Of a stretch of 40,086 nt of DNA, positions 32,677-40,086 are shown one piece after another. The translations under genes and the position numbers were made by a program. The notes under the pieces are model-generated. The model worked only from the letters and a program-made list of their open reading frames with translations. It searched no databases and was not told the origin of the DNA. The number at the start of each line of letters is the position of its first letter. Position 1 is the stretch's first letter. This stretch comes from Candidatus Epulonipiscium sp. (GTDB lineage: Bacteria > Bacillota_A > Clostridia > Lachnospirales > Cellulosilyticaceae): positions 1-40,086 of the forward strand of contig DUUM01000072.1 of the NCBI GenBank assembly GCA_012841565.1, read 5' to 3'.

Positions 32677-33369
32677 TTACCACGCTAAATCTAGTTCAAT
32701 GAGATTAGATTGCACACTCGTATATTCTACTTTTTCTAAAACCGATAGCTTATAATTAGTAAGAGCTTGTTTAGAAATTTTATTTCCTTTTGCCCCGATA
32801 TCTTGTTGTATTTCATGAAAAACACTTCTATATCTTTCTTTTATCGTCTCAACTTCTTTATACTGAGCTCCTATTACACTAATGTGCTTTTCTATACACT
32901 TTCTTTGCAATACAGCACGTTTATGTATGTCACTATGCATTTTTTGAAAATTGATACTCATATAACTTATATCATTTTTCATAAGCGTAAAAGTTTGTTG
33001 CCTTTGATCCCATAGTTCATTTTTTGTTTTTTTATCTAAAGTGCTTTTTGCTTTTTCATTGTAATCTGACTCATTTAACTCTTGAATAAATTTATTATAC
33101 TTAAGAATATTAAATGTCATATTGTTCCAGAACTCTTCATTTGCAAAAGCTTGTTCAGCTATTTGAGATTCTAAATCTCCCCATAAATTTTGGTAAACTT
33201 CTAGCATTCTTATTTTTGTATTGATGATATCTTTTTGCGCTTTATAGAAAATCATTCTATCCTGATAGTATTTCTGACTAATCTCTAGTTGCTGATAATT
33301 TCCGGACTCTAAAATCTCGATACTTTTAAGTTTATTTGCATAATATTGTTGATTATTTGCTTTATTCAC
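32677..33369 (-). CDS. Unknown 230-residue helical protein, GTG start
   Basis: I do not recognise this protein. It is helical and rich in Gln, Lys, Tyr and Asn, with no signal peptide, cysteine pair or membrane helix; long heptad-like stretches (for example YYQDRMIFYKAQKDIINTKI) suggest coiled coil. The start is taken as GTG at 33367-33369, because AGGAGGGG lies six bases before it; an ATG 21 bases upstream would put this ribosome site inside the gene and has none of its own. The gene stands alone, between a MATE exporter and typA. Possibly a toxic-anion-resistance or BAR-like helical protein, but no motif supports that. Confidence 0.7.
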   Translation of the reverse strand: MNKANNQQYYANKLKSIEILESGNYQQLEISQKYYQDRMIFYKAQKDIINTKIRMLEVYQNLWGDLESQIAEQAFANEEFWNNMTFNILKYNKFIQELNESDYNEKAKSTLDKKTKNELWDQRQQTFTLMKNDISYMSINFQKMHSDIHKRAVLQRKCIEKHISVIGAQYKEVETIKERYRSVFHEIQQDIGAKGNKISKQALTNYKLSVLEKVEYTSVQSNLIELDLAW

Positions 33370-33460
33370 TTTACCCCTCCTAAATACCATATATTTACAT
33401 ATTAAAGGTATTTAGGGAATTATGCAAGTGTATTTTTTAAAATTATACTCTATTGGATAT

Positions 33461-34837
33461 TTAAGAAATTATATTATGCGCCCATTTGCCTGATTTAAAC
33501 CTATACATACATAATATAAATTTTACCACTTCCTCTAGGGCAACCATTGCAAATACAATCTCAACAGGCCATTTGAGTATAAATGCTCCTAGAAGAGCCA
33601 TAGGGACTCCCACAAACCACATTGTTATAATCTCTATGTAGAGTGCCATCTTAGCATCTCCACCCCCACGTAGTATGCCTACAATGACAACAACGTTAAA
33701 GGTACGAAGAACAAGTATCCCTGATGTAATATATAAAATAGTTAAGGACGCACTTGCTACTTGGGATGATACCGCAAAAAGACCCACAATTGCACTTGAA
33801 CTAAGAGCAAGGATGCTACTGAGTACAATGGAAAATAAGACTGCAATAACTGCAATTCTTTTTGCGTAAAGTTTACCCAAAGTTTCTTTTCCTTCACCAA
33901 TCTGGTTCCCCACCATTGTCGACGCTGCACCAGCCAGTCCAAATACTAATACAGTAGAAAGATTGGCTACAACACTGGAGATTTGCACCGACGCAGTGGC
34001 CCCAGCGCTAATATGGCCATACGCTGCCGTATACACAACCATCCCTAGTCCCCAACACAGTTCATTAAGAACTACAAAGACAACTGGGCCTGTAACCCTA
34101 GAGATCATCTCTTTTGGAATATCAATTAGTTCTTTAAACTTTGCCGCCAAAACCCCTTTTTTCACATAAATTGTACCTACTAGTATACTCGTTTCCATTA
34201 CCCGTGCAATTGTAGTCCCTAAGGCTGCCCCTACTACTCCTAATGACGGCGCACCAAAATGGCCAAATATAAAGGCGTAGTTACATATGATGTTGATTAA
34301 AACTGCAACTATACTCACAATCATAGGAAGTGCTGTTTTACCTATGCTTCGCAAAGAAAAATTATATGAGAATGTAATAGCCGTAAATATGTAACTAATA
34401 GCAATAACACGAAGGTACTGAGCCCCTAAATTAACAATTTTTGCATCTGGGCTAAAAAACCGCATTATTTGGTGCGGGAAAAGCAATACAAAAATAGTTC
34501 CCACGGCCGTTATACTAACCACACTTATAAGACATATTCCAAGCATTCTTCTAATATTAACGATATCTTTTTTCCCCCAAAATTGAGAGGTGAATATCGC
34601 AGTCCCACCAGTAATACCCGTAATCCCCATTAATATCAGTAAAAAGAACTGGTTTGCAATACCGACAGCAGCTAATTGATTTTCCCCTACTGCACCAATC
34701 ATCAAAGTATCCACCATATTAAGAGATGATCCTATTAGATTTTGAAGGACAATTGGAACTGCAATAATCATTAGCTTTTTATAAAAACTTTTATCATTAA
34801 ATATTTCATTGAACCATTCTAAAACTTTATTTTTCAT
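33461..34837 (-). CDS. MATE family efflux transporter
   Basis: A 458-residue protein with about twelve membrane helices in two halves. MIIAVPIVLQNLIGSSLNMVD and VDTLMIGAVGENQLAAVGIA are the family opening; the second half repeats NELCWGLGMVVYTAAYGHIS. MATE carriers export drugs or metabolites against Na+ or H+; the substrate is not predictable. The ATG shares bases with the TGA of the upstream DUF1836 gene (ATGA), with AAAGGGAG before it, so translation is coupled. That pairing suggests the DUF1836 protein controls this exporter. Confidence 0.93.
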   Translation of the reverse strand: MKNKVLEWFNEIFNDKSFYKKLMIIAVPIVLQNLIGSSLNMVDTLMIGAVGENQLAAVGIANQFFLLILMGITGITGGTAIFTSQFWGKKDIVNIRRMLGICLISVVSITAVGTIFVLLFPHQIMRFFSPDAKIVNLGAQYLRVIAISYIFTAITFSYNFSLRSIGKTALPMIVSIVAVLINIICNYAFIFGHFGAPSLGVVGAALGTTIARVMETSILVGTIYVKKGVLAAKFKELIDIPKEMISRVTGPVVFVVLNELCWGLGMVVYTAAYGHISAGATASVQISSVVANLSTVLVFGLAGAASTMVGNQIGEGKETLGKLYAKRIAVIAVLFSIVLSSILALSSSAIVGLFAVSSQVASASLTILYITSGILVLRTFNVVVIVGILRGGGDAKMALYIEIITMWFVGVPMALLGAFILKWPVEIVFAMVALEEVVKFILCMYRFKSGKWAHNIIS

Positions 34838-35388
34838 TTTATATCTCCCTTTATAAGGTAAGTATCAATTAACTTTTCTGCTAAGCGTTTTTGAGTATTA
34901 GCACTGCTTACTAATGATAATACCATCATCATTATATCTATTTCTTGCGACTGATCTATGTGTAACGCTTCAATTTTCTGTTGTACTTCTTTCTCTATTT
35001 GTCGTTGTTCTTGCTTTTTGACATCTAAAAATCGATTATATAATGCAAATAAATCAATCTCTTCTTTATATATTGTCTCAGTAAACAATATTTTTATATC
35101 ATTAATTGATAAGGTTTGTTTTAAATGATAAATAAATGCCATCATAATTAAATGCTCTGGTGTATACCGCTTATTTTTTGCAGGCATTAAAATTTGATCT
35201 TTTACATAGTTGTTAATCATGGTTTTAGTTAATAACTTGTCTTTCTCACTACGCTTTCCTTTTTCTAATTTATTTTCAAATAGCGTTATAACCTGATCCA
35301 TATATAAATCAAGCATGGGTATATCTGATATTTGTATTTCCTCTTGATTACCTATCTCTTTCAGCAAGTCCAGTATTTCAACCTTCAT
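34834..35388 (-). CDS. DUF1836 putative DNA-binding regulator
   Basis: A 184-residue DUF1836 protein, with a MerR-like winged helix: LLTKTMINNYVKDQIL then AKNKRYTPEHLIMMAFIYHL, followed by NDIKILF. Such proteins are taken as transcription regulators in Firmicutes. The C-terminal part is charged and helical. The ATG at 35386-35388 follows AAGGTGG; an in-frame GTG nine bases upstream is part of that site. It overlaps the MATE exporter gene by four bases. Upstream, GTATACCTATAC and TAAAGG/CCTTTA are small symmetric elements that might serve as operators, unproven. Confidence 0.8.
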   Translation of the reverse strand: MKVEILDLLKEIGNQEEIQISDIPMLDLYMDQVITLFENKLEKGKRSEKDKLLTKTMINNYVKDQILMPAKNKRYTPEHLIMMAFIYHLKQTLSINDIKILFTETIYKEEIDLFALYNRFLDVKKQEQRQIEKEVQQKIEALHIDQSQEIDIMMMVLSLVSSANTQKRLAEKLIDTYLIKGDIK

Positions 35389-35591
35389 ATTAACCACCTT
35401 ATTATATTATTATGTATACCTATACTAAAGGATAATTGACCTTTATGCAAATTTATTTTTATTTTAAATTTATCTTCCCTATTTTTCAATCTAGTGTTAT
35501 AATACTAATATCATCCCACATAGTACTGATAACTACATTGTGTAGTTTGTGTTTTATAGGGCATATAAAATATATTTTAGGAGGCAACATA

Positions 35592-36236
35592 ATGAAAAAT
35601 TTTAGAGAACCCGTAAGTGGATTTACACATCTTTTTGGCGCTATTGTATCATTAGTCGGCTTAATATTATTAATAGCTAAAAAGTTAATGATACCTAGTG
35701 ATAATCCCCTAGGATTATTTGCAGTCGTTATATTTGGACTTAGTTTAATCTTTTTATATACAGCCAGCACTGTTTATCATCTTATTTGCTCTAAAGATAA
35801 GGTTATACTTTTATTACGAAAATTAGATCATTCTATGATTTTCATTCTAATTGCAGGTACTTATACACCGATTTGCTTAATTGCACTGCAAGGCGTCTGG
35901 CGATGGGCCTTATTTATTCTCATATGGTCTTTTGCTCTTATTGGTATCATCATAAAATTAACCTGGTTTAATGCCCCACGTTGGCTATCTACATTTTTTT
36001 ATATTGCAATGGGTTGGGTTGCTATCTTTGCTATTTCTCCCCTTTCAAAGGTTTTACCAAAGGGCGCACTTATATTATTAATTAGTGGCGGTGTGGTCTA
36101 CACCCTGGGCGGACTCATATATGCTTTAAAATGGCCCAAACTTAATTTTAAACATTGGGGATTCCACGAAATTTTTCACTTATTTGTATTAGGTGGTAGT
36201 TTTCTTCATTACGCTTTAATCATACAGTACCTTTAA
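35592..36236 (+). CDS. Hemolysin III family (TrhA/YqfA-like) membrane protein
   Basis: A 214-residue protein with seven membrane helices expected. Family motifs are REPVSGFTHLFGA at the N-terminus, STVYHLI, LRKLDHSMIFILIAGTYTP, and a C-terminal HEIFHLFVLGGSFLHY with the conserved His residues that bind zinc in the related PAQR receptors. The physiological role in bacteria is linked to membrane fluidity and energy homeostasis; haemolysis is not assured. The ATG at 35592 has AGGAGG eight bases ahead; the frame extends upstream, but that part carries no ribosome site and is rejected. It is divergent from DUF1836 and ended by a bidirectional terminator. Confidence 0.93.
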   Translation: MKNFREPVSGFTHLFGAIVSLVGLILLIAKKLMIPSDNPLGLFAVVIFGLSLIFLYTASTVYHLICSKDKVILLLRKLDHSMIFILIAGTYTPICLIALQGVWRWALFILIWSFALIGIIIKLTWFNAPRWLSTFFYIAMGWVAIFAISPLSKVLPKGALILLISGGVVYTLGGLIYALKWPKLNFKHWGFHEIFHLFVLGGSFLHYALIIQYL

Positions 36237-36247
36237 TCCAAATATTT

Positions 36248-36278
36248 AAAAGCTGCTGAAAAAAATTCAGCAGCTTTT
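36248..36278. terminator. Bidirectional terminator after the hemolysin III gene
   Basis: AAAAGCTGCTGAA and TTCAGCAGCTTTT form a perfect 13-pair stem around A5, followed by a T-run in the plus direction. It also lies just after the stop codon of the convergent small secreted protein gene. Confidence 0.9.
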
Positions 36279-36285
36279 TTGTTAT

Positions 36286-36696
36286 TTAGATTTCCCACTT
36301 ACACATTTTTTCTTTTAATAATTCCATTAAAGTTTTGGCCTCTTCTTTGGTAATAACTTTGTTTTTCTCAGCTTCTTTAATACTACATTTATATTCTTTC
36401 GTAAGTGCTTTTTTAAACTTGGCCGGTGTCACTTGTTTTTCTTGCAAGATATCATAGATTTTTTTGCCCTTTCCAACATATTCTTGCAGTTCTTCCTGTG
36501 AGATTCCTAGCCTCCCTAAGCTATTAATAATAATTTGTGGATTATCTAAGCCTGCTCTGTGGTAAAGCTCTGCAAGGGCTTCTTGTGTTGTTTCGTTTTG
36601 ATTTGATTTTTGATTCATCTCATTAGCATATGCAAAAGAATTAGTTCCTACCAGCATAATAGTTAAAACAATTAATACTACCTTCTTATACTTCAC
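36286..36696 (-). CDS. Small secreted protein, DUF2680/YckD-like
   Basis: A 136-residue protein with a clear signal peptide (MKYKKVVLIVLTIMLVGTN to about AYA|NE). The mature part is helical and Lys/Glu-rich, with LGRLGISQEELQEYVGKGKK, then VTPAKFKKALTKEY and VITKEEAKTLMELLKEKM. That pattern of short helices with Ile-Thr-x-Glu-Glu-Ala recalls DUF2680/YckD family exported proteins; function unknown. The start is GTG (36694-36696), eight bases after AAAGGAG. A minus-strand TATAAT occurs upstream near 36755, without a good -35. Confidence 0.75.
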   Translation of the reverse strand: MKYKKVVLIVLTIMLVGTNSFAYANEMNQKSNQNETTQEALAELYHRAGLDNPQIIINSLGRLGISQEELQEYVGKGKKIYDILQEKQVTPAKFKKALTKEYKCSIKEAEKNKVITKEEAKTLMELLKEKMCKWEI

Positions 36697-36795
36697 ACTA
36701 TCACTCCTTTTAAGTTGCTACTGTTATAATGGCTAAAACACATAGATATTATACGTCATATAATATTAAATTTGATTTTAAATATTAATAATAGT

Positions 36796-36825
36796 TTGTT
36801 TTTAACTGGTAAAAAATGCTATACT
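36796..36825 (+). promoter_or_regulatory. Sigma-A promoter for malQ
   Basis: -35 TTGTTT (36796-36801), 18-base spacer, -10 TATACT (36820-36825), about 40 bases before the malQ start codon. Confidence 0.65.
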
Positions 36826-36867
36826 AGGAGTGAAATATATAGCAAGCCTATGAGAGGATGAATTGAT

Positions 36868-38445
36868 ATGATTGATACAAGAGCTTGTGGGATTTTACTG
36901 CACCCCACATCATTACCTAGCCCATATGGCATTGGAGATTTAGGACAAGGCGCCTATGATTTTATTGATTTTTTAGAGGCATCCGGCCAAACTTACTGGC
37001 AAATACTTCCTTTAGAGTCGGTTGGTGCTGGCAATAGCCCATACGCTAGTTGTTCTGCCTTTGCAAAAAATCTACTACTGATCTCCCCTCAAAAATTAGT
37101 AGAAGCCGGTTTACTAACCAGTGATGACCTTGAAAACCCTCCCCCTTTCAACGCTCATAAAGTAGACTATCCACCCGTTAAATCTTATAAGGATTACTTG
37201 TTTCAAAAGGTATTCATAAACTTTAGCAAATTAAGTGGAGACACCTTAACAGCATTCAATTCTTTTTCTAGTAAAAATTCTTTTTGGTTAGAGGATTATT
37301 CCTTATATATTGCAATTAAAGAATATTACCAAAATCTACGCCTAGATATTCAAGAAGACCATGACGATGTTATTCAACGTTTAAAAACTATCCATCATGA
37401 AGATTTAATTAATGAATGTTATAATGGTGGGTCATGGATTACATGGCCAACCCCCCTAAAAAATCGCGAGGCCCATGCATTGCGGAAAATAAAAATAGAA
37501 CTGAAAGATAGCATTCATTATCATAAGATTCTTCAATTTATCTTTCATACCCAATGGGCAGAAGTTAAATCTTATGCTAACGATAAAGGCATAAAGATTA
37601 TTGGAGATATGCCTATTTTTGTATCTTATGATAGTGCCGATGTATGGAGTCAACCAGAGTTATTTGACTTAAATAAAGACGGTTTTCCTACAGAAGTTGC
37701 TGGGGTACCACCCGATTATTTTTGTGCTGATGGCCAGTTATGGGGAAATCCTTTATATGACTGGGATTTTCATGATAAAACGGATTATAAGTGGTGGCTA
37801 CTGAGACTTAGGAATATGCTACAATATACAGATCATGTAAGAATTGATCATTTTAGAGGACTCGAATCTTATTGGGCTATTCCAGTAGAATCTAAAACGG
37901 CTAAATCAGGAAAATGGAAAAAAGGACCTGGACACAAGTTCTTTGAGGCGTTTATTCTTGAACTAGGTGAGTTACCAATTATAGCAGAAGATTTAGGATC
38001 ACTTACAGAAGAGGTCAATATTCTTAGGGATACTTTTCATTTAGCCGGAATGTCTATTATACAATTTGCTTTTGAAAATAATAATACTAACCCATACTTA
38101 CAACATAATTGTAAAGTAAACTCTGTTATCTATACAGGTACTCATGATAACGATACACTCTTAGGATGGTACGAAAAATGTGATTCTAATGTAAGGGATC
38201 AAGTTCGTTCTTATATCAATAATAACGATGATGACATAGTATGGAAGCTCATTAGGCTTGCCTACGCCTGCGTATGTAACACCGCAATCATTCCTATACA
38301 GGATGTGCAACAGTTGGGTTCAGAGGCCAGGATGAACGTTCCAGGAGTGGCTAGCGGCAACTGGGAGTGGCGGTATACGCAAGATATGATTAATACCGAT
38401 ATGATCCTCGGCCTTAATTACCTCAGAAACCTATATGGCAGGTAA
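36868..38445 (+). CDS. malQ: 4-alpha-glucanotransferase (amylomaltase)
   Basis: A 525-residue GH77 enzyme. Opening RACGILLHPTSLPSPYGIGD is the family signature; the nucleophile is Asp327 (RIDHFRG), acid/base Glu374 (IIAEDLG) and the stabilising Asp427 (GTHDNDTL); the FVSYDSADVW and PPDYFCADGQLWGNP segments form the active site. It transfers glucan chains among malto-oligosaccharides, in glycogen or starch breakdown, and may work with the glgB product encoded 8 kb away. The start has GAGAGGATGAATTGAT and its own promoter. It stands alone, closed by a bidirectional terminator. Confidence 0.97.
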   Translation: MIDTRACGILLHPTSLPSPYGIGDLGQGAYDFIDFLEASGQTYWQILPLESVGAGNSPYASCSAFAKNLLLISPQKLVEAGLLTSDDLENPPPFNAHKVDYPPVKSYKDYLFQKVFINFSKLSGDTLTAFNSFSSKNSFWLEDYSLYIAIKEYYQNLRLDIQEDHDDVIQRLKTIHHEDLINECYNGGSWITWPTPLKNREAHALRKIKIELKDSIHYHKILQFIFHTQWAEVKSYANDKGIKIIGDMPIFVSYDSADVWSQPELFDLNKDGFPTEVAGVPPDYFCADGQLWGNPLYDWDFHDKTDYKWWLLRLRNMLQYTDHVRIDHFRGLESYWAIPVESKTAKSGKWKKGPGHKFFEAFILELGELPIIAEDLGSLTEEVNILRDTFHLAGMSIIQFAFENNNTNPYLQHNCKVNSVIYTGTHDNDTLLGWYEKCDSNVRDQVRSYINNNDDDIVWKLIRLAYACVCNTAIIPIQDVQQLGSEARMNVPGVASGNWEWRYTQDMINTDMILGLNYLRNLYGR

Positions 38446-38462
38446 TAAAAAAGAACATAAAA

Positions 38463-38490
38463 AAAGAGAGTGGGAATTCCCACTCTCTTT
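38463..38490. terminator. Bidirectional terminator between malQ and the cold-shock gene
   Basis: A perfect 28-base palindrome, core GAGTGGGAATTCCCACTC, with A3 and T3 outer arms, 17 bases after the malQ stop codon and 12 bases beyond the cold-shock gene's stop codon. Confidence 0.9.
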
Positions 38491-38502
38491 AAAACTTTAA
38501 AA

Positions 38503-38706
38503 TTATAGTTTTACAACGTTCTTAGCTTGAGGTCCACGGCTACCTTCTTCAACTTCAAAGCTAACTTCTTGTCCTTCGTCTAATGACTTGAAGCCTTCGC
38601 CTGTAAGTGCTGAGAAATGTACGAATACATCTTTGTCTCCTGGTACTTCGATAAAACCAAACCCTTTTTCGTTGTTAAACCATTTTACTGTTCCTGTTAA
38701 TGTCAT
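38503..38706 (-). CDS. cspA: Cold-shock protein (CspA family)
   Basis: A 67-residue single cold-shock domain of normal length. RNP1 is KGFGFIEV (14-21) and RNP2 DVFVHF (26-31), with Trp9 in VKWFNNEKG. It binds single-stranded RNA and DNA and acts as an RNA chaperone. The ATG follows GGAGGAAACAATTC. The gene has a leader of about 180 bases carrying a long helix, described separately, with a promoter at 38893-38921. This layout is typical of cold-controlled csp genes in general, though no sequence match to the enteric element is claimed. Confidence 0.95.
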   Translation of the reverse strand: MTLTGTVKWFNNEKGFGFIEVPGDKDVFVHFSALTGEGFKSLDEGQEVSFEVEEGSRGPQAKNVVKL

Positions 38707-38771
38707 GAATTGTTTCCTCCAAATTTTTTAATAATAATATTGTTATACAAGTTTCTTACAATCAATAAAGA

Positions 38772-38858
38772 ATCCACACATTAGTAAATACCTACTAATT
38801 AGAAATGCTCTCTACCGGTAGCAGCGTCCTAATTTTGGATACTTACTAATATGCGGAT
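38772..38858 (-). ncRNA. Structured 5' leader element of the cold-shock gene
   Basis: In the minus-strand RNA, AUCCGCAUAUUAGUAAGUAU plus CC (38858-38837) pairs with GGUAUUUACUAAUGUGUGGA plus U (38792-38772): 21 pairs, three of them G-U, one bulged U. Inside, AAUUAG (38834-38829) pairs with CUAAUU (38802-38797), and a small hairpin around CUACCGGUAG closes the top. The G-U pairs would be C-A mismatches in a plus-strand RNA, so the minus-strand transcript of the cold-shock gene is the one that folds. The element starts about 27 bases from the predicted RNA 5' end and ends 65 bases before the ATG. Confidence 0.65.
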
Positions 38859-38892
38859 TGCTCAATCTCGGTAATCAAACTCTATAATTGAT

Positions 38893-38921
38893 AGTATATC
38901 ACATATGTTTTGAAATGTACA
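38893..38921 (-). promoter_or_regulatory. Sigma-A promoter for the cold-shock gene
   Basis: Minus strand: -35 TGTACA (38916-38921), 17 bases, -10 TATACT (38893-38898). The predicted RNA starts near 38885, giving a leader of about 180 bases. Confidence 0.65.
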
Positions 38922-38960
38922 TACTAATTTTGATTTTCTTTTATTTTCTTTTATTTATTT

Positions 38961-40086
38961 TTACTTTGCTACATTACCTGCTACATTTAGCACATCCCAA
39001 GTTCTTGCAAACGGAGGTGCGTAACAAAGATCTAGGTTACCCAACTCATCAGTGGTCATTCCTTTGTCAATGGCAGCTGCGAGTACGTCTACTCTTAGTA
39101 CGGCTCCTGCCTTTCCTATGATCTGACCACCCAAAATAACTTTGGTATTTTGATTATAAATTAGTTTTACATAAATCTTCTGGGCTCCTGGATAATAATT
39201 TGTCTGATTTTTGTCTATAATAAATACCATACCATAGTCTAGACCCATTTGTTTTGCTTCTTCTTCTGTAATACCTGTTCTGCCAGCTTCCATGTCCATT
39301 ACTTTAATAGCAGCTGATCCCAAGGTTCCTGGGAATGCATTATTTTTGCCTGCTAAGTTTTCGCCCACTATGCGCCCTATTTTATTTGCAGTAGTGGCCA
39401 GTGGAATATATACTTTTTCCTTCTTAATCTTATGGTATACAGTTGCGCAGTCACCTGCAGAATATATACTCTTTAAGTTTGTACGGCCATATGCATCAAT
39501 CATAATAGCCCCATTTTTCAACATTTTAATTCCCGTGTCTTTAAGAAAACCTGTATTAGGCCTTACACCGGTGGCTATAATAACAACATCTGCAGGGTAC
39601 TCACCCTTATCTGTTATTACCTTAGTGACCTTAGTATCGCCTTCTAAAGCCTTCACTATTTCAGACAAATGAAGATCCACATTGTGGTCTCTTAGTTCTT
39701 CTTCCATAATATCAGTCAGTTCTTTATCGAAAGATCCTGGCATAACAGTGCTATCTAATTGAATCAACCTAACATTTTTCTCTAGCTTTTTCATTGCCTC
39801 TACAAGCTCTATTCCGACATATCCAGCGCCAATAATAACAATATTTCTATTATCCTCTTGAGTCGCTGCAGCCTTTATTTCTTCGCCATCTTCCATGTTT
39901 TTTAGAGTAAAAACGTTTTGGATATTGACATTATTAATAGGCGGAATAATTGAATCCGCTCCTGTTGCAATCATTAAGCTATCATAATGATCTTCAAAGA
40001 CTTCCCCATTTTCTAAGTTTTTTACCCTTAGGGTTTTTGCCTCTGGATTGACAGATAACACTTCATGGTTAATTTTAGTTTGGATA
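38961..40086 (-). CDS. NADH oxidase / CoA-disulfide reductase family flavoprotein, 5' end outside window
   Basis: The frame is open to the right edge, so roughly the first 90-100 residues, including any active-site Cys near position 43, are not seen. Visible: DSLMIATGAD after the first FAD part, the NAD site NIVIIGAGYVGIELVEAM, IATGVRPNTGF, YSAGDCATVYHK, and the C-terminal dimer domain with PPFARTWDVLNVAGNVAK. These fit H2O-forming NADH oxidase, NADH peroxidase or CoA-disulfide/polysulfide reductase; without the N-terminus the choice is open. In an anaerobe it would serve oxygen or sulfur stress. No terminator hairpin is visible after the stop codon; the A/T-rich stretch runs straight into the cold-shock promoter region. 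Confidence 0.9.
   Translation of the reverse strand, partial: IQTKINHEVLSVNPEAKTLRVKNLENGEVFEDHYDSLMIATGADSIIPPINNVNIQNVFTLKNMEDGEEIKAAATQEDNRNIVIIGAGYVGIELVEAMKKLEKNVRLIQLDSTVMPGSFDKELTDIMEEELRDHNVDLHLSEIVKALEGDTKVTKVITDKGEYPADVVIIATGVRPNTGFLKDTGIKMLKNGAIMIDAYGRTNLKSIYSAGDCATVYHKIKKEKVYIPLATTANKIGRIVGENLAGKNNAFPGTLGSAAIKVMDMEAGRTGITEEEAKQMGLDYGMVFIIDKNQTNYYPGAQKIYVKLIYNQNTKVILGGQIIGKAGAVLRVDVLAAAIDKGMTTDELGNLDLCYAPPFARTWDVLNVAGNVAK

Noticed and set aside
35436..35591. Upstream in-frame extension of the hemolysin III gene
   Set aside because: The family starts at the REPVSGFTHLFGA region, and the AGGAGG site directly precedes the ATG at 35592; the extension has no ribosome site.
1..40086. 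CRISPR arrays, tRNA or rRNA genes, intact insertion sequences, prophage
   Set aside because: No regularly spaced repeats, no tRNA-like cloverleaf, and no integrase or full transposase gene were seen anywhere in the window.

Overview
The window is A+T-rich DNA of a Gram-positive type. It looks like the chromosome of an anaerobic, endospore-forming, probably motile member of the Clostridia; a Lachnospirales-like or related cellulolytic or fermentative clostridium is plausible, but the sequence does not fix the family. The pointers are an NADH-linked [FeFe]-hydrogenase complex with a second, sensory-type hydrogenase, a prkA-yhbH-spoVR sporulation operon, strong GGAGG ribosome binding sites, consensus sigma-A promoters, a chemoreceptor, and glycogen genes. 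Most genes lie on the minus strand. I see no tRNA, rRNA, CRISPR array or intact insertion sequence, and no gene-free stretch longer than about 300 bases.

From the left edge to 5.3 kb, minus strand: a hydrogenase region. Transcription appears to start near 5.2 kb and runs through a DRTGG-domain protein, an RsbW-like ATPase, a sensory-type [FeFe] hydrogenase, a second DRTGG protein and a PHP-domain phosphoesterase, then the catalytic subunits hydC (NuoE-like), an HndB-like ferredoxin and hydB (NuoF-like, cut by the edge). The first five look like a hydrogen or redox sensing module controlling the electron-bifurcating hydrogenase. From 5.3 to 11 kb: a chemoreceptor with an odd lysine-rich N-terminus, a sodium-coupled NSS transporter behind a perfect sigma-A promoter, a zinc-dependent phospholipase C family protein, a 52-residue Asn/Lys-rich protein and a WalJ-type metallo-hydrolase.

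From 11 to 15.6 kb: the prkA-yhbH-spoVR operon with overlapping genes. From 15.6 to 19.9 kb: a probable operon of an SDR dehydrogenase, a two-helix membrane protein, an RluA-type pseudouridine synthase, recU and a GH26-like lipoprotein. From 19.97 to 25.5 kb: an M16C metallopeptidase, a membrane-anchored YHS-domain protein, metY and a DUF624 (YesL-like) membrane protein. At 25.5-26.1 kb sits a 178-residue protein that looks like a domesticated or decayed ISL3-type transposase core, bounded by striking inverted repeats. glgB follows.

From 28.6 kb the strands mix: an unknown 483-residue protein (+) with a His/Asp/Cys tail converges on and overlaps queH (-), which has its own His/Asp tail; typA (+); an unknown 230-residue protein (-); a DUF1836 regulator coupled to a MATE exporter (-); a hemolysin III family protein (+); a small secreted protein (-); malQ (+); a cold-shock protein (-) with a long leader that can form a 21-base-pair helix; and the C-terminal part of an NADH oxidase or CoA-disulfide reductase type flavoprotein (-).

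The best candidates for undescribed biology are the sensory-hydrogenase regulatory module, the structured leader of the cold-shock gene, the ISL3-derived gene with its hairpins, and the pair of convergent genes that share a metal-binding-like tail on both strands. All functions are read from the sequence by eye; no database search was run.
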